A stretch of DNA of 64,000 bases, from assembly GCA_013176395.1 (NCBI GenBank), contig JABMLP010000015.1, positions 1,302,001 through 1,366,000 on the forward strand, given 5' to 3'. The translations under genes and the position numbers were made by a program. The stretch comes from Venturia oleaginea. Taxonomy: Eukaryota; Ascomycota; Dothideomycetes; Venturiales; Venturiaceae. Positions 23,101 through 33,564 of the stretch are shown one piece after another; the first letter of the stretch is position 1; each line of letters starts with the position of its first letter. The notes under the pieces are model-generated. The model made no database searches, was not told the DNA's origin, and worked only from the letters and a program-made list of their open reading frames with translations.

Positions 23101-24382
23101 TTGCAAATTGTTGATGGAGTCTTTGCGTTTTCCAGGAGCCTCGGATGATGATTCTCTGGGTGGATCATCGACATTGAGCCCTCCCTATTGCCATATCATC
23201 AGTAGTGTAAAGTGGGTACCTGCGTGTCGGTTTTGAGAGATTCCTGGCAGTTCTCGAGAATGGACTGCCAGAAATCCATCATTATTTTTGCGAAACGAAA
23301 ACAGGCGACTTGAAAGCAAAAGTAGCATCGGATTCGCTAGATTTGGGGTACTAACCATTGATGTTTCTTCGCCGTCTGGATCCGGTTGTATTTGCCTTGG
23401 TGTTTTGGACGACATTGATCTTGTGGGTTCTTTGCCCTGTGGAGCACGAGGTCGTAACAAATTTCTGCGTTCTCGAATGGGAGACTGGTCGTCGAGCTGT
23501 AATGGAAGTGCCTGCATCACCAAAGGATCCACGAATTTTGAATTGCCGGTTGTATGTTCTAGCGCATCTACGTCTCTCGAATCATCTGGGCCCCAGGCTT
23601 TATTGTTTTTGGTATCTAGCCACCAATCGCGCAAGCTACTTCGTCCCTCTACAAATACACCCAGACCGCTCACCATCTTCTCGCTTCTTCGATGCGCTGT
23701 CTTCACCCTTGTCATCTCCAGGTGCGCCATGATTGTAATCGTCACATCGTCCAGGAACGTCTTTTGCGCATCATCTAGACCCTTCCGTGGCTGATCGTCG
23801 TACACGGATAATGTTCCAATATTGAATCCCGATCTCGTGCGAATGGGCATCGCAGCATAAAAGCGCAAGGTCGGCCGATTGATGACGAATAATCGATATT
23901 TGAACCTTTCGTCGAGGGCGAGGTCATCGACAATCAATGGCGATATGCTCCATGGCTGAGGCCCTCGTTGCGCTGGAGGCAATATATCCAGAGCCGTCTC
24001 GCACAATCCCAGTTCTCGAGGTAGAGTCGTCGCGCCGAACCATAGCTCGTCATGTTCGCTATGCACCAGCTCGGATTGAAGCGACAAAGTTTGTGTTGCC
24101 TCTGCTAATATATGTTGACTGGACCTATCTATCAAAGATATCAAAGCTCTTCTTGCTCCAAGCCGTAGGGTCGCAAGCTGTGCAAAGGCAGAAAGAGCAG
24201 TGTCAACCGAGGATTGCGGCGTGCTGTCCGGTGCGGAGGTGTGTGAGGGCGGTTGATAATATCTAGAGTGGTTGGTAAGAGTCTGAATGAGATTAACCAG
24301 ACTTAAGGACTCGCCTATACACCTCTCTCTCCCGAGCTGTTTCGAACGGGAGCTCAGACGAGCTCCCCTCGTGGTCAGGCAT
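20141..24382 (-). CDS. Hybrid sensor histidine kinase (GAF - HisKA - HATPase - receiver), 8 exons
   Basis: Exons 24382-24321, 24262-23356, 23264-23220, 23184-21212, 21156-21016, 20966-20585, 20528-20414 and 20361-20141 sum to 3846 nt, 1281 aa. Domains in order: a GAF-like sensor at about residues 50-190 (ISPLIVDDLALDERF, GFNIGTLSVYDDQPRKGL), a linker, HisKA with H-box SISHELRSPLHG (phospho-acceptor about H632), HATPase_c with N-box FCNSLKYT, G1 DSGRGIS and G2 GTGLGLSI, and a C-terminal receiver (VLLLVEDNAINMR, DISMPIMNG with acceptor Asp about D1209, LTKP near the end). Such cytosolic hybrid kinases feed the fungal Ypd1-type phosphorelay to Ssk1/Skn7 regulators. The signal is unknown. The 45-nt third exon is my best fit; a longer alternative starting in the preceding sequence is possible. 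The last splice site reconstitutes the phospho-acceptor Asp codon. Confidence 0.88.
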
Positions 24383-25343
24383 AACGGAGAGACGCAAGAA
24401 CTTCCGATAGCTGAAAGGTGGCGTGGGAATGTAAAATGTCAAGATCAGGATGTTAGAGATATCGAAACATGCGGCGCATTCGTTGCACTTCGGAAAATGG
24501 TGAGAGAGCACGAATGGGGTTGTGGAGATACAGGTGAAGAAGGCTCCATTAATTGAGGCGCACGTGACCCTGAACATGGCAGGCGATGGAATCGGCGATT
24601 AGGTCCGAGGTTCTCTCGATAGTCGATACAAGCACCCGCTGTCCGCTCGATGGAGGGCTGACCACTCATGTGCAAATGGCTAGAGCGCTCCAATTATAGA
24701 TGCCCGCTTTACTCCGTATCCGTACTTGGCAAGCGGCACACCCGAGAGTTCTGCCATGGCCATGAGCACGAGTAACAACAGAAGCTACGGACCTGGCTCC
24801 GGAGTCCATAGTCGCACCCACGACCCCATTCGAACATGGTATTCGAGATTCCCCTAGAGGAAGAGGGTCAAAGTGAGTCGATCGTATGATTCGAGTACCG
24901 AAAGACTGTATTTGTCCCTGAAGAAGCACCGTCTCACTGTCTGTGACTATTCTGGACTGCTCTTGCGGCTGGAAACGCTCATCGGTGCTGTATATATCCA
25001 GCCAGAAGATCCTTGTCAACGAGGAATCCCAATCGTGTCACGATCCAAAAACTGGGCGCCCTGCATCCAAAGGTTGCCCACCTTGGAGTCGGGAGAGGGA
25101 CCTGCGGCGCTTCCTATATCTTTCCAGCTTCCCTCCCAATGACAAAGAATATTGATCCACTTCATCACCTCTATCTTCTTGATTAGCGCGAGTTACCAGT
25201 GCCGTCTGTTGATCTATCTTCCTTTATCGTGCCACTCGGCATCAACTCTGCGGCGTCAGTTTCGCTTTTTTGTATCTCAGAAGGTACATCTTCTGTCTTC
25301 TGTGACTGGTGTGCGATACTAACGATTACTAGCCACAGCAGGC
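24383..25343. promoter_or_regulatory. Divergent intergenic region, histidine kinase / bHLH factor
   Basis: A 961-bp gap between two divergently transcribed regulatory genes. It must carry both promoters and the 5' leaders. Short frames exist on both strands but show no domain. No binding-site repeat stands out by eye. Confidence 0.4.
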
Positions 25344-26306
25344 ATGCCGCTGACGGTTCGAACTGAGCAATGGTCCCCATATACAGCAGCTTATCAGTCG
25401 CAGGCTGCGTCCGAACAAACTACTCTTGCATGGACCCAAGGTGGATGGCGGCAACAACTGGAAGATGGATCGTGCTGGATGCGTGTGGATGAAATCAACC
25501 CCAACGAGCCGAGGATTGCTGAAACAAATGAGGCCTTCACATATCGTCTCAACGAATTGTCAACATCGGCAGCAAGCATCGGTCGGCGAGCCCAGCAGAA
25601 TGCACACGATGCAGCTTGTGATCAGGCGGATGGACGCATGGCAGTGTGGCAGGCATCTAAGTATGATGTGCCGAACACCCCAGGAGGCTCTCCGATTTTC
25701 TCAGACGGTGCTGGACAAGAATCAACAATGCTGCCAATGTTCTTGGGGCCTTTCGACCTACATATTCCGGAACCATCTTCTGCAACATCGTTAAGCTTCT
25801 TGCCGGATCTTCACACTCAGGCATATCAGTTTAAAACAGTAGCAGAACCTTTCTCACGACGAACGTCGTTGGAGCGGTCACCGTCATCTGAACAAACTGG
25901 GGTCGCAGTGGATATCCAAGAGGTTGTGAAGCCCAAGCCAAAACGTGGTCGTCCAAGACTCCCCCAAAATAAGCCACATGTCTGTGACGATATTCCTTGC
26001 AAACATGTCATCGACAATTCAGGAAGTCGACGTGTTCCACACAATCAGGTCGAGCAAAAATACAGGAATGGGCTGAATGCAGAGTTCGAACGACTGCGTG
26101 AGGCGGTGGCAGCTGCACCATCCCGTGCCTTTGCCCACTTGTCCAACTCGCCTGCTAAGCCTAGCAAGGCAATGGTGTTGGCAAGCGCCATCGACTATAT
26201 CAAAAGCATCGAAGCTGAGCGAGATCAGCTCGCGGAGGAGAACCAAGTGCTACGAGGGAGGAAAAAGAGGCTCCGTAGGGACAAGAAGGTCGCTGGAAAT
26301 GAATAA
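25344..26306 (+). CDS. bHLH transcription factor with SREBP-type basic region
   Basis: Single-exon frame of 320 aa. A basic helix-loop-helix domain spans about residues 229-290: basic region RRVPHNQVEQKYRNGLN, loop rich in Pro, Ala and Ser, helix 2 KAMVLASAIDYIKSIE, then a short leucine-zipper-like extension AERDQLAEENQVL and a basic tail. The Tyr in EQKYR sits where SREBP-class factors carry Tyr instead of the usual Arg, which lets them bind both E-boxes and sterol regulatory elements. An AT-hook-like KPKRGRPRLP lies at about residue 198. There are no membrane helices, so unlike SREBP itself it is not released from the ER by proteolysis. Target genes are unknown. It is divergent from the histidine kinase. 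An upstream exon cannot be excluded. Confidence 0.82.
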   Translation: MPLTVRTEQWSPYTAAYQSQAASEQTTLAWTQGGWRQQLEDGSCWMRVDEINPNEPRIAETNEAFTYRLNELSTSAASIGRRAQQNAHDAACDQADGRMAVWQASKYDVPNTPGGSPIFSDGAGQESTMLPMFLGPFDLHIPEPSSATSLSFLPDLHTQAYQFKTVAEPFSRRTSLERSPSSEQTGVAVDIQEVVKPKPKRGRPRLPQNKPHVCDDIPCKHVIDNSGSRRVPHNQVEQKYRNGLNAEFERLREAVAAAPSRAFAHLSNSPAKPSKAMVLASAIDYIKSIEAERDQLAEENQVLRGRKKRLRRDKKVAGNE

Positions 26307-27549
26307 CAGTCATCTCTGATTTAACGACAAAACGAATTTCTTTCTTTCTGGCATGGGGACGATGTGTCGTGAGGTCTAGTGAGTCGGGTTTTTGGGACGA
26401 GTGAATTGCAAAAAGTCTGTTAGGTAGGCGTTGCAGGTTCCCACCGGGAGCATTCCGTACTCATGATGTAACCGTTATGATGGCTGGCCTTGGGCTCGTT
26501 TGTCCCTGTTCTTATCAGCTTTTTGAGTAAGAGGCAGAATTGTTCACTAACTTCATATCATTTTCCGCCTTCGATCTACTCTCCATGCTATTCAAAACTG
26601 CGTCCTTATACCATATCTGTACAATGCGACCCCATTGCCTCAGTCGCCCAATTCTCGGAACGAATTGTGAGACTCCGCGGAGGCACTCTGAGAATTCTCG
26701 CCAAATTTTCGGCTAGCCGGTCCTCGTATTTCCCCTGTCCTCAGTCAGGAGCATTTACGAGGTCCACAAACGCCGTTCAGATCATGCACTCCAATATCAC
26801 TCCCATATCAATCATAGCCTACTGGCCTAAAGACGGAAGCATCGTATGATAGTCAGCCCATTCTACTTATCGCGGATGCAGGAACAAGTATTTTTCATTG
26901 TGACTAAACGAAGACCCCGCATGCTGTGATCGCGAAATTTGCAAATCGATTCGCTATTTGCCATCGATGCGCCAAGTATTTTGCTACAAGCGTTGCAGCA
27001 TCGAGCATCGGATTAAAGCCTGGTATTGGATCTCGCAAGAACGTGAGATCCCAAGAAGCGGTGCCGCAGACTACCACGTGCAGCGGTGAGAGACCAGATT
27101 GAGGCATGATTCTGTGAGAATACTACCCAGAAGGAGGTATTGTAGCAAGAACTATTCGCTATCTCTCCATGATCTTCCGGCTGAGAGATTCTGGATAAGA
27201 CAAATCTGCAGCATGGACTGATATTGTCTTGACGAGGCGCGGGAGGAGACCTGAAGAGCATGACCGAAGCCCGTATGATATTGTTTTCAAAGAGCATTTG
27301 AGTTTTGACAATCCTTCGCCTTCTCTGAGACCGAACAGAAAGATGTTTCGGCACAGACACAGACACAACTCGCTCGAGTATGTTCATATGTTCATTCATA
27401 CTGTTACAAGTATCGCAGAGTGATTTGCTCTGATGCTACTATTTATATGCAGTCGTCAATACGCCGGTAAACCCCAATGCATGCAATCTTAAGCGACCAA
27501 GAAGTGGAGAGCTCTTACCAGGCTGAAGATCCCATCAAATCCGTTTGAA
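26307..27549. other. Intergenic, no gene recognised
   Basis: A 1.24-kb region between convergent genes (bHLH and ATP11). Short frames on both strands (for example 26490-26849 and 27013-27399) lack domains and splice partners. No repeat is visible. Confidence 0.35.
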
Positions 27550-28639
27550 TCATCCCAGTTTCTCTGCCTCCTCCAGCAGTTCCTCGACCTTGAACCGTTC
27601 ATCGCCCGAGCTGAATTGTTCTAGAAGCTCCTTCGGCTTATCTTTGCCACCCAAGGTTCCCTTAGCACCGTAGAACTTCTGCAGGCAAATCATCAACCAT
27701 TTTGCCTCATCTACGGTAATGCCTCTCTTCTCGACTACGATCCCTTGTCCCAGAACCACACCTTTATCTCTCACCATTTCTGTATGTAGTGACACAGTAG
27801 TATGTGGTGATGCATATTCTCCTCGTAGCTTGTACTCGGCCAAATGTGTGAAGAGGATGTTCACTACGTCAGGGTGTGGGAAGGTCCATTGTAAAAAGTG
27901 TATCTCGGCTCCTTGCCCTTCCCGTGGTAAAGGCAAAATGAATTGCGGATGCTTCTGAGCATTGAGTGCAATGTGCGCGTAGGCCTCAGCGGGGATAGTG
28001 AAATGTAATGATTGAGGTTTATGAGCATGTCGTAGTCGCCAAAGCACCTCGATTTCTGTTTGAGGTAATTCTCGAATCTTGTCTACATCTAGATATGAGG
28101 AGAGCGTCTTTATGCCAGGTGGGACATCGGTTTGAAGTTTTGTAGAGGAGCGCGTTGATGATGGCTGCGCTGGTGCGGGAGGAGGTCCAGGAGGAAATGC
28201 CGATGCTGGAAGATCTTCTGGCGTAGAGGGTGGAGTTAGAGGCTCTGTTGCACCCGTAACTATAGCTTGCTTGCGTACAGTGGTGATCTGGTCCTTGTAT
28301 GCTTCTTTGAGATCGGAAATGTCTTTGAGACCCTTTCTATCGTCGCTATGGTCAGCCAGTGGACGAGCCTCATAGATCCAGCTCCTCAAGCTCAAGAGGT
28401 TCGTATGATGCTAGCACTCACTCTCGTGCTTTGCGATCCAGCTTGTCTCGATATTTGTCCATAATACGGTCACCATTTCCATGGGTCGCAAGACACCGCA
28501 CATCATGAACCCTCGCCCATCTCCGCTGCAGAGGCCGGTAGACAATTGGAGGCCGGGTTGCGATCCGACGTACGAAGGTATTTCTCAATGACGACATGGG
28601 TTGTGGATGTAAAATGAGGCTTCTTCGAATGTTCACCAT
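27550..28639 (-). CDS. ATP11: F1-ATPase assembly factor ATP11 (mitochondrial)
   Basis: Two exons (28639-28422, 28336-27550), 1005 nt, 334 aa. The product matches the ATP11 family, the mitochondrial matrix chaperone that binds free F1 beta subunits during ATP synthase assembly. Visible landmarks are an N-terminal, Arg-rich, acid-free presequence (RNTFVRRIATRPPIVYRPLQ), the helical KYRDKLDRKARE segment that continues across the intron, a Pro-rich linker, and the conserved core KTLSSYLDVDKIRELPQTEI, EVLWRLRHAHKP and FLQWTFPHPD. The presequence and the core both support mitochondrial location. A start at the internal Met 28597 is possible. It shares its orientation with LSM6, which ends 270 bp upstream. 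Confidence 0.88.
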
Positions 28640-28909
28640 GTTCAGACGTAACTACATCTCGAACGCCACCAAACGGGTTATCACGTGTACAAATGATAAT
28701 GCTTTGATATAATTCTATTATTCCTTCAGAGGATCATATCCGGCGGGCTGCTCCATTACAAACTTCCCGTCCTCATGGACAGCGTGATGTCTCGTAGCTT
28801 CGTTGAAGTACCTCCTATCCAACCGACGACTCTGCTGGCCTTGACTATTCCATCTTTCCACCAGGATACCTCGACCCGATGCTTTGGCTTGTTCTTTTGC
28901 TCGACCTCT

Positions 28910-29246
28910 TCATGATTCTGCCGAGATATACATGACTAGAGCTTTTAGATACAGAGCTTTCGTAAACCTAGGAGAGTCTTACCGTTGTTGCCTCGTACGA
29001 AAGCGTCGCCGTAAGTGCGATTAAGTTGGCCGTCGATGTATTCCTTGGTCTGTTCGAGTGCGATGTTCATGTATCCATCTACCGATTGGAGTTCGCCTGG
29101 TGAAGGTCAGTAATAGCTGCAAGTATGGGTCGATAGCCTTTACCTTTGTAGACAACGCCGGAATTCAGCTTCACTGTGACGGGCGCACCGATGATTGCGC
29201 TGAGGAACCCGGAAGGATCGCGGGCTTCGTTCTCGCCGTTCTCCAT
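28910..29246 (-). CDS. LSM6: U6 snRNA-associated Sm-like protein LSm6
   Basis: Three exons (29246-29144, 29096-28983, 28935-28910), 243 nt, 80 aa. Sm1 motif: FLSAIIGAPVTVKLNSGVVY, then ELQSVDGYMNIALEQT. Sm2 motif: AFVRGNN followed by VMYIS. Length and sequence fit LSm6, a subunit of the LSm2-8 ring on U6 snRNA and the LSm1-7 ring in mRNA decay. The last exon is only 26 nt and encodes the end of the Sm2 strand. The gene is divergent from the SUMO-like gene, whose start codon is about 200 bp away, so the two may share a promoter. Confidence 0.92.
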
Positions 29247-29448
29247 ATTTGATTCTGAGAATTGTTCCTTGTGTGATTTGCTATGGAGAGTTCAAGGACT
29301 GAAATTGTAAATCTATCGACTTGTATCACCTGACTGGTAGCACGATTCGCGTGTTCTGGGGTTACTCCGCGACCAACTCCACTATACAAACGGCTCCCTA
29401 TTGACTGTACACCAAGCCTTGAAAAGAAGAAATTCAAAGGCGCTCAGA

Positions 29449-30853
29449 ATGAAAGCGAAACCGCAATGGCTCTTGAACCGGGAAGCTGCCCAGAAGGCTG
29501 CAAAATCCGAGTTGAAGCCCGAAGACAACAAGGGGAAGATCACGGACGCGACCGACATGTTCAGTCGATCCAAAGACTTCAAGCCCACACAATTCTCGAC
29601 TAGGCCGAAGGAGGACATCAAGATGGAGAAGAAACCCAAGATTGTGAAAGAAGAGTGCAAGAAGGGTAAAAGAAGACGAGGCAGTGCCGAAGATGAAGAT
29701 GAAGACGCTGGTGCTCCAGCGCGTAAAATGTAGGCCTTGGATGTGCTACACGTACGAACTGAACTGATCTGATCTTGCAGAAGCCTCACTCCCTCGAGAC
29801 GCTCTCTCTCACTTATATCCTCCGGCTCCAACTCACCGCAGTCCCTCACGAAACGATACGATGCTGTTACTTCAGCAGCAATGAAGCCGAAAAAGGCACC
29901 CGTAGTCGTCTCTCTTGACAGTGACGACGATGACGATGATCTTTGTATAGCGCCTCCACCAAGGCAACCAGTGAAGAAGCCCGAGCCGAAACAACAACCA
30001 ACACCCACCCACGAAGACGACGACGAATCCGACATAGATCCGGACGAAGAATATCCCGAACTGGTAAGAAAGGCGCGAGAAAGAGCCAAGCAACAAGAGC
30101 TTGAAAAACAACGGCGGAACTCGGAATTGCAGCGAGCAGATGGAGCATCAGAAAGTCCCGCCGTAGACGATGGTCCCAATCCACCAATCAAAATATTCAT
30201 TGAGCCTCGAATTCCTGACACCCAGCCTTTAGTGGTCACGCGGAAATGGGATCAGCGGTTTAGAGAGGTAAGGAATGCATGGTGCGAACGTCAGCCTTTT
30301 GTACCAGACTTCGCCGATACAGTCATTTTCACATGGCGAGGGATCAGGATCTACGATGTCGCATCATGTAAAAGCTTGGGGATAAAGCTGAATGAGGATG
30401 GCGAGCCAGTTCTTCCGGGTCAGGACGGCATCGACGAAGACATGTCACAGATAGTGCTGGTCGCAACAACCACAGCAATCATAGAAAAAGAGAAGCAGGC
30501 TGCGGCAGAGGAGGAGAAGAGGAAAGAGGACGAGTCAAATGGCATCACAGCCGATCCACCTGCACCGCCGGAGAAGAAGAAATTCAAAATCATGCTAAAA
30601 GCGAAGGACTATGATACGCACAAGCTGATTGTGCTGGAGGTGCGTTCTGGGAATCATATGTTCAATCGAAACTTACTGACTTCAACAGGACACTACGTTC
30701 GAACGCATTGCCAACAACTTCAGAATAGTTCACAAAATACCCGATAACAAGAAGATCACCCTGATGTGGGACGGCGAAGTGCTCGAGCCGTGTTACGAAG
30801 TCAGAGACACCGAAATTGAAGACATGGAGGTCATTGAGGTTCATATCAAATGA
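29449..30853 (+). CDS. Rad60/Esc2-like protein with SUMO-like domain
   Basis: Three exons (29449-29729, 29781-30639, 30689-30853), 1305 nt, 434 aa. The N-terminal half is charged and disordered, with Lys/Arg clusters and an acidic SUMO-interaction-like patch VVSLDSDDDDDDL. The middle contains a first ubiquitin-like segment (PPIKIFIEPRIPDTQPLVV through QIVLVATTT). The C terminus is a second SUMO-like domain: KFKIMLKAKDYDTHKLIVLE, DTTFERIANNFR, KITLMWDGEVLEP, EVIEVHIK. This matches the Rad60/Esc2/NIP45 family, which links the SUMO pathway and Smc5/6 to replication-fork repair. The start at 29449 is the first ATG; an upstream exon is possible because the open frame extends further 5'. A Tc1 transposon begins 84 bp after the stop codon. 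Confidence 0.85.
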
Positions 30854-30935
30854 GACTGATATTTGATGACCAATTGTGTACGATATTGGAGCTTTTTCTC
30901 TCATGGGACGTTTTGCGGACGACTAACGATGTTTA

Positions 30936-32221
30936 TACAAGTGCTGTGCATGAACGGGCTGACACCCCCCCTGTCAATTTTGTCTCAGTCATGAAGCTAG
31001 CAAAATAAAGCAGACTCTACCTTTACTATCACCTCATATTCTTCATTATACAGCTTCAAATGCCTGGCAAGCATAAGAACCGTCAATCATTTCGTGATCC
31101 TGAGCGGCCGAAAAGCCAACGTCTCTCTGAGCGCGAGCGTACTCAGATCCTCACCTTACACCACCTTGCAGAATGGAACAAGACCCAAATCGCTCGAAAG
31201 CTTCGCCTTGCTCGATCTACGGTTATTCTTTGTATTCAAGAAGGCTATTATACTCCTCGTAAGCCACCTGGCAGGCCATTTATGCTTACAATCCACCGCC
31301 GCCACCGTCTAATCAACCGAGCTACCCAGGATGCTCTACACCGACGAATGCCGCTTGAGCAGATTGCCTCGATTGAGGGTATTCAAGCCTGCCGGAGAAC
31401 CCTTTTTCAAGCCTTTAAATGCGAGAGATTCTTCCGCCGTATCGCCGTCGAGAAGCCTCTTCTTACGGAGGCGCACCGAGCGGCAAGACTACAATGGGCA
31501 ATACGTCACCAACATTGGGACCTTGAGCAGTGGAAACGTGTCCTCTGGACAGACGAGGCATCTTTTACAACAGGAGGCTTTGGCGTCATATACGTAACAA
31601 GGAGGCCTGAGGAGAAGTATGAACCTTCTTGCTTATTACCAAAGTTTCGAGGTTATTCTTCGTGGATGGCTCATGGCTGTATTTCTGGGACAACAAAGGG
31701 ACCTCTTGTAGTTTGTGAGAAGGCTTGGGGCAAGGTTACTGCTGCTATATACTCTGAGCATATTCTGCCAGGGGTATATAGTCATATTCACGAGATGAAG
31801 CATATAGGAGGCTACTTTCGAGCAATCTTGATGGAAGATAACGCCTCCGTACATACGGCTAGGCTTACTCAGGCAGTACACTCTCAGTACAACCTTAATA
31901 GGATGACTTGGCCAGCTAACTCACCAGATCTCAACCCAATTGAGAATGTCTGGCGGCTGTTAAAATATAGAATTGGGAGGCGCTTTCCGTACTCGGAAGC
32001 AGATGTACGACAGTATCTTGAGGAAGAATGGGCTAAACTTGAGCTAGATGACTTTATTAAGTATATAGAAGAGATGTCTGAGCGCGTACAAGCCGTTATC
32101 GCAGCTAATGGCGGCCACACTAAGTGGTAATGTATACAAAGTCTGCTTCATTTTGCTAGCTTCATGACTGAGACAAAATTGACAGGGGGGGGTGTCAGCC
32201 CGTTCATGCACAGCACTTGTA
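30936..32221 (+). mobile_element. Intact Tc1-type DNA transposon (1282 bp) with ~80-bp inverted repeats
   Basis: Element 30938-32219 is flanked by TA (30936-30937 and 32220-32221), the target duplication of Tc1/mariner elements. The ends start CAAGTGCTGTGCATGAACGG and remain near-identical for about 80 bp in inverted orientation. The visible differences in that span are a C-run of 7 versus 8 bases and one A/G substitution. The single internal gene is an uninterrupted transposase. Near-identical ends and an open frame indicate a recent insertion that may still be mobile. Confidence 0.93.
31060..32130 (+). CDS. Tc1-family transposase, DD34E
   Basis: Uninterrupted 356-codon frame inside the transposon. 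The N-terminal paired-type helix-turn-helix region is seen in SERERTQILTLHHLAEWNKT and IARKLRLARSTVI, with a GRPR-like linker (KPPGRPF). The catalytic triad is visible: first Asp in VLWTDEASF, second Asp in ILMEDNASVH, and Glu in LNPIENVWRLL, 34 residues after the second Asp, giving the DD34E signature of the Tc1 group. All key residues are present and there is no stop or frameshift, so the enzyme could be functional. Codon use is AT-richer than in the flanking host genes. Confidence 0.93.
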   Translation: MPGKHKNRQSFRDPERPKSQRLSERERTQILTLHHLAEWNKTQIARKLRLARSTVILCIQEGYYTPRKPPGRPFMLTIHRRHRLINRATQDALHRRMPLEQIASIEGIQACRRTLFQAFKCERFFRRIAVEKPLLTEAHRAARLQWAIRHQHWDLEQWKRVLWTDEASFTTGGFGVIYVTRRPEEKYEPSCLLPKFRGYSSWMAHGCISGTTKGPLVVCEKAWGKVTAAIYSEHILPGVYSHIHEMKHIGGYFRAILMEDNASVHTARLTQAVHSQYNLNRMTWPANSPDLNPIENVWRLLKYRIGRRFPYSEADVRQYLEEEWAKLELDDFIKYIEEMSERVQAVIAANGGHTKW

Positions 32222-33564
32222 CCACTGACAGCCTGATTGGTTGATTTGGTCTTGCTATAGAAGGCTCCACCGCATTTAATCAAATTTTGCGCTAAACTGT
32301 TGCGATGCTCAAAACCCTTTTCTCTTCTTGCTCAAGGGATATGCGGAGTCACTCTGCCACTGCAGGCACACTCAATAGAACTTATCGTTCCCAATCTTGA
32401 TTCTTGTCGTCTTGAAAGCAGACAGTCTCAGCACGCTTGGCCTCCCCCTTTCCATGCCTTCCTTGCTTACAGAGAACAACAATTTCCTCACCCCATGCAG
32501 GCTTGGTATCGAAGAATTTTCAGTAAATCATATTCAAAACGAACCAAACACTGGTAAAATATGATCAGCATCACTGCATTACCAAAAGACTTTGTGTCAA
32601 CGAGCGAACCTCCAATGTACAAGACATAGAAAGCAACATCAATCACAGGATATATCAGACTTGCCGACCAATATCCAAGCTCAATCTTTGTTCAATTCAT
32701 CCTCGTGTCTTCAAAGTGACGCCATGCCCTCGTCTTACCTAGCCTATCCGCCAAATTTCAGCGACTATACCTAAAGGCAATCCAAGAGTTTGGAGAAGGC
32801 GTATTTTCTTATTTGCAAAGACGACGATTGCTGGACGGCTACTCGTGATCTAAGACCTGAATCCACCTGAGCACTCTTAAAGTTCGAACCTTGGTCCACA
32901 ATAGCAATCATCCATCCGATAAACCAAAAAGGAAAAGGATATTCATTGATAGTACAGCCCGTAACCAATACCAAAAGAATGCACAAAGCAGCACCACCGA
33001 ACGAAGGAGTTGCTGATGCATCGAATGGGCATAGAACGGCAAAAAAGTCGTATGAGCTGCGTGCTACAAATCTATTCAGCCCAGAGCGAAGAGCGAAGAG
33101 CGAAGACAACAACATCATGCCCAGGCACATGGACAAGTCGAATTATCCAACCAAAAAGCCGTTTCAACCTAATCATCCGTTGTTGTTTGCGGACTTGATT
33201 GAATCAAAGGCACGTACATCAAACATCAAGCACCCAAATCAATTCAAGCTAGCCACGTCAACCATCCCAGCAATTCATTACTATTACACCTCTCATTCCA
33301 TTCCGTTCCGGTCGTCACCCTATCCACAATGACTCCAAACATGATACCCACAAACGAGCCAACCCAACCACCCATATTTCAATCATACAAGATCATTCAA
33401 TTACGTCTCATATCGTATTCCTGCGAACAATCCCAATCCTCATCATTACCCCGACATGGAACGCTCTCTTGATTTCCAAACGTAATCGACAGGGGACCAA
33501 CTATGAGTAAGAAAAAGAGATTTATGTCAGCCATTCGTGAACCAAAACATGCAAGAAAGTATGT
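32222..33564. other. Intergenic, no gene recognised
   Basis: A 1.34-kb stretch between the transposon and the ArfGAP 3' end. Only short frames occur. A small tandem run of gagcgaa (three copies, near 33085) lies in the middle. No domain or element ends are seen. Confidence 0.35.

Noticed and set aside
29382..30239. Long 285-codon open frame on the minus strand over the Rad60-like gene
   Set aside because: It is a Ser-rich shadow of acidic/basic coding on the plus strand, where splice-consistent exons give a recognisable SUMO-like protein.
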